From CF-13 sp036782775 (GTDB lineage Bacteria; Chloroflexota; Dormibacteria; CF-121), in NCBI GenBank assembly GCA_036782775.1, contig DAIPYJ010000002.1, forward strand, positions 1 to 64,000: a stretch of DNA of 64,000 nt, written 5' to 3'. The notes under the pieces are model-generated. The model was not told the DNA's origin, did not search any database, and saw nothing but the letters and a program-made list of their open reading frames with translations. Below are positions 34,964-42,049 of this stretch, one piece after another; the first letter of the stretch is position 1; each line of letters starts with the position of its first letter. The position numbers and the translations under genes were made by a program.

Positions 34964-35484
34964 CAGGAGCCCCCCTCCCTACCCTCCCCCCACGAGTGGG
35001 GGGAGGGAAAGAGCCGCGATGCAGCGAGCTCGACGGCTTCGAAAATCTTCACGTACCCGGTGCAGCGGCAGAGCACACCCGACAGCGCATCCATGATCGC
35101 CTGCCTGGTCGGTTTCGGATCGCGGTCGAGCAACGCCTTTGCCGTCAAGAGCATCGCCGGCGTGCAGTACCCGCATTGCGCCGCTCCGAGCTCAGCGAAC
35201 GCCACCTGCAGGGGATGCGGCGTGCTGCCATCGGCCATGCCTTCGATGGTCGTGATCTCTCGGCCTTCCAGGTCGAGCGGCATTCCGAGGCAAGACAGAT
35301 ACGGCTTGCCATCGACCAGGACGCCGCAGGTCGAGCATTCGCCGAGCTCACAGCCGTGCTTCGTCCCCGTAAGGCCGAGATCTTCGCGCAGCACTTCGAG
35401 GAGCGTCTTGTAGGGAGGCACCATGACCGCCGTGTCCTCCCCGTTGACACGAAGGCGCACGGCAACGTTGTCGGCGATCGGCAC
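34963..35484 (-). CDS. hcrC: 2x[2Fe-2S] subunit of molybdenum hydroxylase, HcrC-like
   Basis: The 173-residue small subunit has the plant-type cluster site C45-x4-C50-x2-C53-x11-C65 (GCELGECSTCGVLV) and the second site C104-x2-C107 with C139-x-C141 (QCGYCTPAM; LCRCTGYVKI). These are the normal two [2Fe-2S] clusters of CoxS/HcrC/XdhA-type subunits. The family usually stops soon after CTGYxxI. Here about 15 extra residues (LFPSPHSWGEGREGGS) are read from a copy of the dispersed palindrome at 34971-35012, so the repeat has added a tail. It starts with GTG at 35484, 25 nt after the ligase-like gene. Confidence 0.9.
   Translation of the reverse strand: MPIADNVAVRLRVNGEDTAVMVPPYKTLLEVLREDLGLTGTKHGCELGECSTCGVLVDGKPYLSCLGMPLDLEGREITTIEGMADGSTPHPLQVAFAELGAAQCGYCTPAMLLTAKALLDRDPKPTRQAIMDALSGVLCRCTGYVKIFEAVELAASRLFPSPHSWGEGREGGS
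34971..35012 (+). repeat. Dispersed GC-rich palindrome, copy C
   Basis: 12-nt perfect arms (CCCTCCCCCCAC at 34982-34993; GTGGGGGGAGGG at 34996-35007) around GA, with the same C-rich lead-in and AAAGAG trailer as copy B. It is translated as the C-terminal tail of hcrC. Confidence 0.85.
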
Positions 35485-35509
35485 GACCCTACTTTACGGA
35501 CTGGATCTG

Positions 35510-36562
35510 TTAAATCGGCAGCTGCGGGAGGTGGATCTCGGCGCGGCGGGTCTGCCGCGACAGGTGCGGATCCACGACCGCGCCGCGAACGCACTGCTGC
35601 GGCGAAACCTCCGGCCTCAACGCGTTGAAGATGGGAAAGCGAAGCTGGCCCTTCTGGTCCCACTCACTGAACTTGATGCTCACCACCGTCCGCGGCTCGA
35701 CCCAGAAGATGCCGTCATCGGACCAGCGCGTGTCGTCCGGCGGCAGTGCCGCGGGGAGCGCGTCAAGCGATTTCCGCAGCCGGATCGACGCGGCGCGATC
35801 GAAGCCCCCGACGACTTTCCCTACAGGACGGAAGCCGCGTCCGTCGAAGACCCCGACGATCAGCGCCTGCAGCAGCTGAGCACCGCTCTCTGGGATGAAC
35901 CCGAGCACCACAAAGTCCTGCTTTCGCACGGCATCAACCTGCAGCCAGTCGGGATGCCGCTGCCCCGGCCGGTAGGGACTGTCGAAACGCTTGGCGACCA
36001 CACCTTCGAGGCCCTTCTCTCGGGCTGCCTCGAAGAGGGCAAGTCCGTCTTCTGCGACCGGCTCGACGACATAAATGCGGCCGGAGGACCGGATCGCCTC
36101 CGACATCCGAGGCCGGCGGCGCTCGAGCGGCTCTTTCAATGCCGATCGGCCTCGCAGATAGAGCAGGTCGTAGACCACATAGGTGACGGCGGGAACGACC
36201 TCGCCAACCGGATCCATGGACGGCGCGTGCTGCCGGAGTTCGAGCGCGAGAGGATCGGGCCGGCCATCGTGATCGGAAACGATCAGCTCGCCGTCGACCA
36301 TGGTTCCCGCCGGCGCCAGGTCGGCGAGCGCCTGCACCTCCGGATAGCGATCGGTCAGGTCGCGCAGGTCCCGACCCCACAACCGAACCTGTCCGCCGTC
36401 GATCGAGGCCAGCGCGCGGACGCCATCCCAGGCGATGTCGAAGCAATACTGCGTCGAATCGAACGGTTCGGCCGCCGGCATCGGCAGCATTGGCCCCAGC
36501 CGTTCGGGCAGCGAACGCGCGAAGGGAAGGTCGAGCTCAACCGCGCGCGATCGGGCCGGCAT
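35510..36562 (-). CDS. ATP-dependent DNA ligase-like protein lacking catalytic lysine
   Basis: The 350-residue protein has the nucleotidyltransferase plus OB-fold layout of LigD/LigC ligases. Motif III is VDGELIV (90-92 DGE), IIIa is VVYDLLYLRG, motif IV is GLEGVVAKR (186-191), and the OB-fold ends with SEWDQKGQLRFPIF. But motif I reads FDIAWDGVR where ligases have xxKxDGxR: the adenylated lysine is replaced by Ala44, and there is no lysine at all before residue 143. Motif V reads WLQVD instead of WLKVK. So it probably cannot form the enzyme-AMP intermediate. It is adjacent to ku, 26 nt after it. A structural or regulatory role in end joining is inference. Confidence 0.85.
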   Translation of the reverse strand: MPARSRAVELDLPFARSLPERLGPMLPMPAAEPFDSTQYCFDIAWDGVRALASIDGGQVRLWGRDLRDLTDRYPEVQALADLAPAGTMVDGELIVSDHDGRPDPLALELRQHAPSMDPVGEVVPAVTYVVYDLLYLRGRSALKEPLERRRPRMSEAIRSSGRIYVVEPVAEDGLALFEAAREKGLEGVVAKRFDSPYRPGQRHPDWLQVDAVRKQDFVVLGFIPESGAQLLQALIVGVFDGRGFRPVGKVVGGFDRAASIRLRKSLDALPAALPPDDTRWSDDGIFWVEPRTVVSIKFSEWDQKGQLRFPIFNALRPEVSPQQCVRGAVVDPHLSRQTRRAEIHLPQLPI

Positions 36563-36588
36563 GCCAGCGCCGACTGTACTACGTCTGC

Positions 36589-37470
36589 TTAGGCTGTGCG
36601 CCTTTTGGCCGCAGGCCGGACGGACGAGGTCTTGGCCGCGACTTTCACCTTGGCGGCGCGCGGCTCGGCGGGCTTCGCGGCCGGCGCCTTCTTGCCCTGG
36701 CGCGTCGCCTCGACCGAGGCTTTCAACGCCGCCATGAGATCCATGACCTTTGGCTCCTGCACTGCGACCGGGGTGGTGACCTCCAGCCCCTTCATCTTCT
36801 GGTCGATGATCTGCTGGAAGGCTGCTTTGTAGTCGTCGGTGTATCGCTCCGGCTGGAATTCGTCGGTGAGGTTATCGATCAGCGAGGTGGCCATCGCCAC
36901 CTCCTTATCGCTGATCTTGACGTTCTGCGGCAGGTTCAACTCTTCGGTCGACCGGATCTCGTCTGGCCAGTTGAGGGTGTTGACCAGCAGCGTGCTGTCC
37001 TGGGACTGGATCAACGCCAGGTGCTCGCGATCGCGGAGCGCGATCTTGGCGACGGCAACCTTATTGGTGTCCTCGAGTGCGCGCTTCAGCAGGAAGAACG
37101 GCTTGACCCCGACGTCCTCGGGCTCCAGATAGTAGGCGCTCTTGACATAGAGACCGAGCGGGACCGCATCGCGCTCGACAAACTCCATGATGTCGATCGT
37201 CTTGGTGGTCTTCAGTGGCAGCTTGTCGAGGTCTTCCTCGTCGACGATGACGAACTGGTTTTTGCCGACCTCGTAGCCCTTGAGCACATCGTTATAGGCG
37301 ACGACGTGATCGTCGGTCGGACAGTGCCGCTGCTGCTTGATGGGGAGCTTGCAATGCGGGCACAGCTGGCGGAAGGCAACAGCGCTGTGCGCCTCAGTCG
37401 CCAGGTACATCCGGATGGGAATCGCCACCATCCCGAAACTGATCGCGCCCCGCCACATGGACCGGGCCAT
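36589..37470 (-). CDS. ku: Ku protein, non-homologous end joining
   Basis: The 293-residue bacterial Ku homolog has the family start MARSMWRGAISFGMVAIPIR and a central DNA-ring segment with HCKLPIKQQRHCPTDDHVVAYNDVLKGYEVG (read in two parts), ending with EFQPERYTDDYKAAFQQIID. A Lys/Ala/Pro-rich C-terminal tail (residues about 262-293) is typical of Ku tails that contact DNA or LigD. Bacterial Ku binds broken ends as a homodimer and recruits the ligase. It is 26 nt upstream of the ligase-like gene, but that gene appears catalytically dead. Confidence 0.93.
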   Translation of the reverse strand: MARSMWRGAISFGMVAIPIRMYLATEAHSAVAFRQLCPHCKLPIKQQRHCPTDDHVVAYNDVLKGYEVGKNQFVIVDEEDLDKLPLKTTKTIDIMEFVERDAVPLGLYVKSAYYLEPEDVGVKPFFLLKRALEDTNKVAVAKIALRDREHLALIQSQDSTLLVNTLNWPDEIRSTEELNLPQNVKISDKEVAMATSLIDNLTDEFQPERYTDDYKAAFQQIIDQKMKGLEVTTPVAVQEPKVMDLMAALKASVEATRQGKKAPAAKPAEPRAAKVKVAAKTSSVRPAAKRRTA

Positions 37471-37503
37471 GATTAGGCCTCCTTTGCCCTGAATTCGCCG
37501 CGA

Positions 37504-38235
37504 TTATACCGCCGCATTCGCTCCAACACGAAAAGATGTTTGGACCTTGCTGGCGAGGCGCTCCGCATACAGCGGGCCCAGCCGTTCGTGCTTGAGGTAG
37601 ACATAGACGTCCCTGCCATCTTGGAGCCAGCCCTGGATTCGCCGGCTCCAGGCGGCCAGCCGTTGGGGTGAATAGTTGTCGCGACGCATCCGGACATAGA
37701 CGAAAGCCCCCCGCCCAACCGGCCCTGGCTGCGCTTCCCCATCGCCGTGGACGAAGGCCGCCCCGAGGCGCTCGACGAGTTCGGCAACGACCGGTGTATG
37801 CCAGGACGGGTGGCGGAACTGGAAGGCGACACGCCAGTGAGAGGGGACCTGCGCCATGATGCGCTCGATTCGCCCTTCCTCGAAAGGTGCGGCCGGCGGG
37901 AGTTGAAACAGGACGGGGCCAAGCCGCGCACCGAAGACGTCTGCCTGTTCGGCCAGCGTGCGCATAGCCCACTCCAGGTTCGGCATCCGGCGGTTGTGGC
38001 TGATGCGGCGGTGCGCCTTGACCGCAAACCGAAAGTCCTCCGGCACGGCGGCCGCCCAGGAGGCGATCACGTCGTTGGGCTGCGTCCGATAGAAGGTCGT
38101 ATTCACTTCCACGCTATTCAGACGGGTGGCGTAGTAGGAAATCATCGCGTCGGCCTTGAGCTTCCTGGGGTAGAAGCTCCCACGCCAGGACGAGTAGGAG
38201 AATCCCGAGGTTCCGACCCGCAAGAGGGCCGCCAC
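37504..38235 (-). CDS. DUF72 (YecE-like) protein
   Basis: This 243-residue protein belongs to the DUF72/YecE family, a TIM-barrel group of unknown reaction: RVGTSGFSYSSWRGSFYP at the start, VEVNTTFYRTQ, and RFAVKAHRRISHNRRM. The usual ending, YVYLKHERLG...YAERL, is present. The family often sits near DNA repair genes, and here it lies between folE and ku. Start is GTG at 38235, 4 nt after the folE stop. Function unproven. Confidence 0.9.
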   Translation of the reverse strand: MAALLRVGTSGFSYSSWRGSFYPRKLKADAMISYYATRLNSVEVNTTFYRTQPNDVIASWAAAVPEDFRFAVKAHRRISHNRRMPNLEWAMRTLAEQADVFGARLGPVLFQLPPAAPFEEGRIERIMAQVPSHWRVAFQFRHPSWHTPVVAELVERLGAAFVHGDGEAQPGPVGRGAFVYVRMRRDNYSPQRLAAWSRRIQGWLQDGRDVYVYLKHERLGPLYAERLASKVQTSFRVGANAAV

Positions 38236-38239
38236 GGCG

Positions 38240-38794
38240 CTAGATGTTGGGGACCCCTTTGATCAGGCCCATAAACTCGGCCCTCGTCTTTGGGTCGCTC
38301 TGAAAGATGCCGAGCACGCTGCTGGTGAAGACGCGGCTGTTCTGCTTCTCGACCCCCCGCATCTTCATGCACAGGTGGTCCGCCTCGATGACGACGCCGA
38401 CCCCGACCGGTTCCAGGTATCTCTGCAAACACTCGGCGATCTGCCGGGTCATCCGCTCCTGGACCTGGAGGCGCCGGCTGTAGAGCTCGACGAGGCGCGG
38501 CATCTTACTCAGCCCCACCAGCCGCCCGCGGGGGATATAGCCGATGTGAACCCGGCCGAAGAAGGGCAGGAGGTGATGCTCGCACAGCGAGTACATCTCG
38601 ATGTCCTTCACCACGATCATGTCTTTATAGGTCTCGGTGAAGATCGCGTCGCCGAAGACGTCGTCGAGCGTCATGCGGTAGCCGCGGGTGAGAAACTCGA
38701 GGCTTTCCTTGACGCGCTCCGGGGTGTCGCGCAGCCCCTCGCGCGAGGGATCCTCGCCGAGCAGCACGAGCTGATGCCGGATCAGCGCCTCCAT
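38240..38794 (-). CDS. folE: GTP cyclohydrolase I
   Basis: The 184-residue enzyme converts GTP to 7,8-dihydroneopterin triphosphate, the first step of folate/pterin synthesis. Key segments are the Zn site LCEHHLLPFFGRVHIGY (Cys and His), RLQVQERMTRQIAECL, and ADHLCMKMRGVEKQ with the second Zn cysteine. I choose ATG at 38794 (MEALIRHQ). The 24 codons further upstream to 38866 are the translated palindromic repeat copy D and look spurious. It is the first gene of a run (folE, DUF72, ku) with short gaps. Confidence 0.94.
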   Translation of the reverse strand: MEALIRHQLVLLGEDPSREGLRDTPERVKESLEFLTRGYRMTLDDVFGDAIFTETYKDMIVVKDIEMYSLCEHHLLPFFGRVHIGYIPRGRLVGLSKMPRLVELYSRRLQVQERMTRQIAECLQRYLEPVGVGVVIEADHLCMKMRGVEKQNSRVFTSSVLGIFQSDPKTRAEFMGLIKGVPNI

Positions 38795-38817
38795 TGAAAT
38801 GGCGTCGCGCGCATCAT

Positions 38818-38852
38818 CCCTCCCCCTCTGGGGGAGGGTAGGGTGGGGGTTT
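38818..38852 (-). repeat. Dispersed GC-rich palindrome, copy D
   Basis: CCCTCCCCC (38818-38826), TCT, GGGGGAGGG (38830-38838), then TAGGGTGGGGGTTT. Same family as copies A-C in the opposite orientation; it precedes the folE start. Confidence 0.8.
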
Positions 38853-38876
38853 GCGGCCTGCGCCATGGGGCCCAGC

Positions 38877-39680
38877 CTAGCTGATGACGTTCATCGGGTC
38901 GGACGGCGCGCCCTCGCGCAGGTAGGCCTGCATGGCAACCCACAGGGCGCTGACGGTGATCGTCTGAAAATCGGGTCCGCGGTAGCCGGCCAGTGGTGAA
39001 GGCGTTTCCGCGTACGTGACCGTGTCCAGGTTTGGGTCGTTATGGCTGAAATCGAAGGCAAAGATCGTGATCATGTGAGTCGCGTTCCAGTGGCTCCAGC
39101 CCGGCATGGTCTTGGTCATGGTCTGGACCATCACGGGGACGGCATGACCGAAGGTGGCGATCGCCTTCGGGTCGGTCAGGTCACGCTGGATGCGCGCCTC
39201 GACCTCGTCCAGGCTGGTGACGTGCTCTGCCTGGTAGCGTGCCTGCCCGAGCTGCGGCAGGACGACGGGCGCAAGGAAGGCGTTGATGGCGTTCGTGGCA
39301 TCGGCACCGAATTCCCCGCGATTCGGATTCAGCTTGGAGGCTTTCGCGACCGTCTCGATGTCCGGCACGTCGCTCATCCAGGCCGAGAGCAGGACCTGCG
39401 TCGCCCCGGCGCCACAGTAGTTTCGATGGGCAAAGTCGCCGGGTTCATGGAAGCCGCGAACGAGCACGGCACCGCTGGTCTGAATCGCCTGGCCGATGAT
39501 CAGATCGGGGTGATAGCGCGCCTCGGTCGAGTCGATGGGCGACGCCGTCTGTGTCGTGGCCGCGAAGTTGTAGGCGAGGGCGACAGGGCCGGCCGTCCGG
39601 CTGACCTGCTGGCCAAAGCAGGAAGGAAGGAGGGCGGCAAACGCCATGGCCAGTCCAATCTTGATTACTCTTTGTGACAT
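38877..39680 (-). CDS. Lipoprotein with papain-like (C39-type) peptidase fold
   Basis: The 267-residue protein begins with a signal peptide and lipobox, AFAALLPSCFG, with the lipid-bearing C21. The mature part suggests a C39-like cysteine-peptidase fold: Cys89 in HRNYCGAGATQVLLSAW and His202 in NATHMITIFAFDFSHND, followed by a strand-turn TVTYAETPSP. Spacing of about 113 residues between Cys and His fits Peptidase_C39_2-type proteins. The downstream Asp/Asn is not clear. The substrate may be a peptide or cell-wall component outside the membrane. It faces the Nramp-like gene head-to-head. Confidence 0.6.
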   Translation of the reverse strand: MSQRVIKIGLAMAFAALLPSCFGQQVSRTAGPVALAYNFAATTQTASPIDSTEARYHPDLIIGQAIQTSGAVLVRGFHEPGDFAHRNYCGAGATQVLLSAWMSDVPDIETVAKASKLNPNRGEFGADATNAINAFLAPVVLPQLGQARYQAEHVTSLDEVEARIQRDLTDPKAIATFGHAVPVMVQTMTKTMPGWSHWNATHMITIFAFDFSHNDPNLDTVTYAETPSPLAGYRGPDFQTITVSALWVAMQAYLREGAPSDPMNVIS

Positions 39681-39807
39681 TTGCTCGTCAGCCTAGCAGC
39701 GCCCTTTGCCGCTGCCAAGGGCCTACTGGTCGTCTGTTACAACGGACGGCGGCCACCGGAGGTTACCTGCGCGGTCCAGTATCGCCGATCGCCGGAGATT
39801 GTACGAA

Positions 39808-39836
39808 GCAGACAGTGCTAATATCACATTGTCTGC
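39808..39836 (+). promoter_or_regulatory. Palindromic operator candidate upstream of Nramp-like gene
   Basis: GCAGACA (39808-39814) and TGTCTGC (39830-39836) are perfect inverted repeats with inner GTG/CAC continuing the dyad. The centre contains TGCTAATAT, an extended -10-like element, so a dimeric regulator bound here would block the promoter. The regulator is unknown; a metal-sensing one would fit. Confidence 0.5.
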
Positions 39837-39875
39837 AACCGAACAGGGAGGTATGGATGTTCGTGAGGGGTCCGA

Positions 39876-41315
39876 TTGGCCAAGCGACGGACTGAGCTAG
39901 AGAACGAGGACCCGATCCGGAAGCGGGTCAGACCCGAGGCCGAGCCCGGGCCCGAGGAGCTGGCCAAGCGCCAGCTCTTCAAGGCTGGTCTGGCGGATAC
40001 GGGCACGCCCAGAGCCGGACGCACGACCTTCGATCAGGCGAGGCGGAAAGGGTTGGTCGGCTGGCTTCAGGTACTCGGGCCCGGCCTCATCACGGGCGCC
40101 AGCGACGATGACCCGAGTGGCATCGGTACTTATTCGCAGGTCGGCAGCCAGTTCGGATACGGGCTGCTCTGGACGGCGCTGTTCACCTTTCCGCTGATGG
40201 CGGCCGTCCAGGAGTTGTGCGCGCGAATTGCGCTCCAGACGGGCGTCGGCCTCGGCGTTGCCCTTCGCCGCAAATTCCCATCGTGGCTCGTCGGGCTGGC
40301 CATCCTGGGCCTGCTCGGGGCGAACCTGTTCAACGTCGGCGCCGACCTGGGGGCCATCGCTGCGGCCGGGTCGCTGCTCTCCCGGGGCGCGGTGGCGGCC
40401 CTCTGGCTGGTGGTCCCGGTCGCGCTGTTGATCCTCGTCATGGAGCTGTTTGCGACCTACGCCACCATCTTCAGGATCTTCAAATGGTTGACGCTCGCTC
40501 TCTTTGCCTACGTCATCACCGCCTTCTTCGCGCACCCGCAGCTCCTGGCGGTCCTGCGCTCCACATTCCTTCCCCATCTGGAACTCTCGAAGGACTTCAT
40601 CATGGCGCTGGTGGCAGTTCTCGGCACCACGATCTCCCCATATCTTTTCTTCTGGCAGGCGTCCTCCGAGGTCGATGAAATGATCGCCGCAGGGGCGACC
40701 GCGCCACTGATCGGCCGGCGGCGGCGGCTCAAGGTTGCCGAGCTCCATGCGGCACGTTTCGACATCGTTATCGGCATGGCGTTCTCCAACCTGGTGATGT
40801 ACTTCATCATTCTCACCTCGGCCGCGGTGCTGCACGCCGGCGGCAAGACCAATGTGCAAACCGCCGCCCAGGCGGCCGCTGCCCTGGCGCCGCTCGCCGG
40901 TCCGTTTGCGTTCGTCGTTTTCTCCATCGGCCTGATCGGCACCGGACTGCTTGCGATTCCCATCCTCACCGGATCTGCGAGCTACGCCGCCAAGGAATTC
41001 CTCGGGCTCCGTGGGAATCTGGCGAGCAAACCGAAGCATCGGCCGACCTTCTACTCGATCCTCGTGCTGGCCACGCTCGCCGGCGTGGTGATGAACTTCC
41101 TGCACCTCGACCCCATCCGCGCACTGTTCATCACCGCGGTCATCAATGGCGTCGTCGCGCCACCATTGCTGGTGCTTATCGTGCTGTTAGGGGCCGATCG
41201 CTCGATCATGAAGAACCAGGCCAGCGGCAAGCTGAGCCTTTCGTTGACCTGGATCGCAACCATCTTCATGGGCCTGGCGGCGATCGCGCTACTGGTCAGC
41301 CTCGTTCACGGCTAA
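39876..41315 (+). CDS. Nramp-family-like divalent metal transporter, atypical motif
   Basis: The 479-residue transporter has a 60-residue charged cytoplasmic N-terminus followed by about 11 membrane segments. The Nramp signatures are altered: the first-helix metal motif DPGN is DPSG (D79-G82), and the helix-6 MPH-type motif is TISPYLFFW (252-260). Classical Mn/Fe transporters keep Asn and Met there; changes like these are known from Nramp-related Mg2+ transporters and other divergent branches. Only TTG at 39876 is available as start, after GAGGGG; two short overlapping frames precede it (ATG 39853 and 39857). Metal specificity is undecided. Confidence 0.85.
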   Translation: MAKRRTELENEDPIRKRVRPEAEPGPEELAKRQLFKAGLADTGTPRAGRTTFDQARRKGLVGWLQVLGPGLITGASDDDPSGIGTYSQVGSQFGYGLLWTALFTFPLMAAVQELCARIALQTGVGLGVALRRKFPSWLVGLAILGLLGANLFNVGADLGAIAAAGSLLSRGAVAALWLVVPVALLILVMELFATYATIFRIFKWLTLALFAYVITAFFAHPQLLAVLRSTFLPHLELSKDFIMALVAVLGTTISPYLFFWQASSEVDEMIAAGATAPLIGRRRRLKVAELHAARFDIVIGMAFSNLVMYFIILTSAAVLHAGGKTNVQTAAQAAAALAPLAGPFAFVVFSIGLIGTGLLAIPILTGSASYAAKEFLGLRGNLASKPKHRPTFYSILVLATLAGVVMNFLHLDPIRALFITAVINGVVAPPLLVLIVLLGADRSIMKNQASGKLSLSLTWIATIFMGLAAIALLVSLVHG

Positions 41316-41368
41316 CTTCGAATTCTCTTAAAGTCCTCTCATGAGCGTGTGGTTTGATTGGAGTCGGC

Positions 41369-42049
41369 ATGGCCGAGCAACCGCACGTCCTGGTGGTGGA
41401 TGACGACTCGCGAATCGCGGCCGCGCTGCGCCGCGCCTTGATCTACGAGGGCTACCACGTCGACGTCGCGCCGGACGGTCAGATCGCGCTGAACCGGGCG
41501 CGTGAGCGAATGCCAGACCTGGCGATCCTGGACATCATGATGCCGGGGATCGACGGTCTGGAAGTCACCCGCCGGCTTCGCGCCGAAGGCGACGTCCCGA
41601 TCCTGCTGCTGACGGCGAAGGACGGGACTGCTGATCGGGTCAAGGGTCTCGACAGCGGCGCGGACGACTATCTGGTGAAGCCGTTTGCCTACGAGGAGCT
41701 GTTGGCCCGGGTTCGAGCCTTGCTTCGCCGCCGAGCGCCACGCGCCAAGCGCACGCTCCGTTACGCCGACGTGGTCATGGACCTGGCGACTCGCGAAGTC
41801 AAGCGCGGCGAGCGGCTGATTCCAACCACCGCCAAGGAGTTCGACCTGCTCCAGCACTTCATGCGCAATCCGGGGCAGGTGCTGCGGCGCGAGCAACTGC
41901 TCGATGCGGTCTGGGGCTTCAACTTCGGAGCCAGCAGCAACGTCGTCGACGTCTACGTCGGCTATCTCCGCCAGAAGCTCGAGCAGGAAGGCCAGCCGCG
42001 ATTGCTGCAAACCGTGCGCGGTGTAGGGTACATCCTCAAGGAGCAATGA
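41369..42049 (+). CDS. OmpR-family response regulator (MprA-like)
   Basis: The 226-residue regulator has a receiver domain (VLVVDDDSRI; phospho-acceptor D55 in LAILDIMMPG; Lys in YLVKPFAYEEL) and an OmpR-type winged helix (AKEFDLLQHFMRNPGQVLRR, YVGYLRQKLEQ, RGVGYILKEQ). The ATG at 41369 has GGAG 7-9 nt upstream. Its stop overlaps the kinase start (ATGA). The following htrA-like and macAB-like genes suggest control of envelope stress, as MprAB does in actinobacteria. Confidence 0.93.
   Translation: MAEQPHVLVVDDDSRIAAALRRALIYEGYHVDVAPDGQIALNRARERMPDLAILDIMMPGIDGLEVTRRLRAEGDVPILLLTAKDGTADRVKGLDSGADDYLVKPFAYEELLARVRALLRRRAPRAKRTLRYADVVMDLATREVKRGERLIPTTAKEFDLLQHFMRNPGQVLRREQLLDAVWGFNFGASSNVVDVYVGYLRQKLEQEGQPRLLQTVRGVGYILKEQ

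Noticed and set aside
39690..39875. Metal riboswitch (yybP-ykoY or M-box) before the Nramp-like gene
   Set aside because: I could not find the conserved core of either class; the clear feature is the DNA-type palindrome at 39808-39836.
39897..41105. 402-codon minus-strand open frame under the Nramp-like gene
   Set aside because: Charged low-complexity shadow; the plus strand encodes a clear multi-helix transporter.
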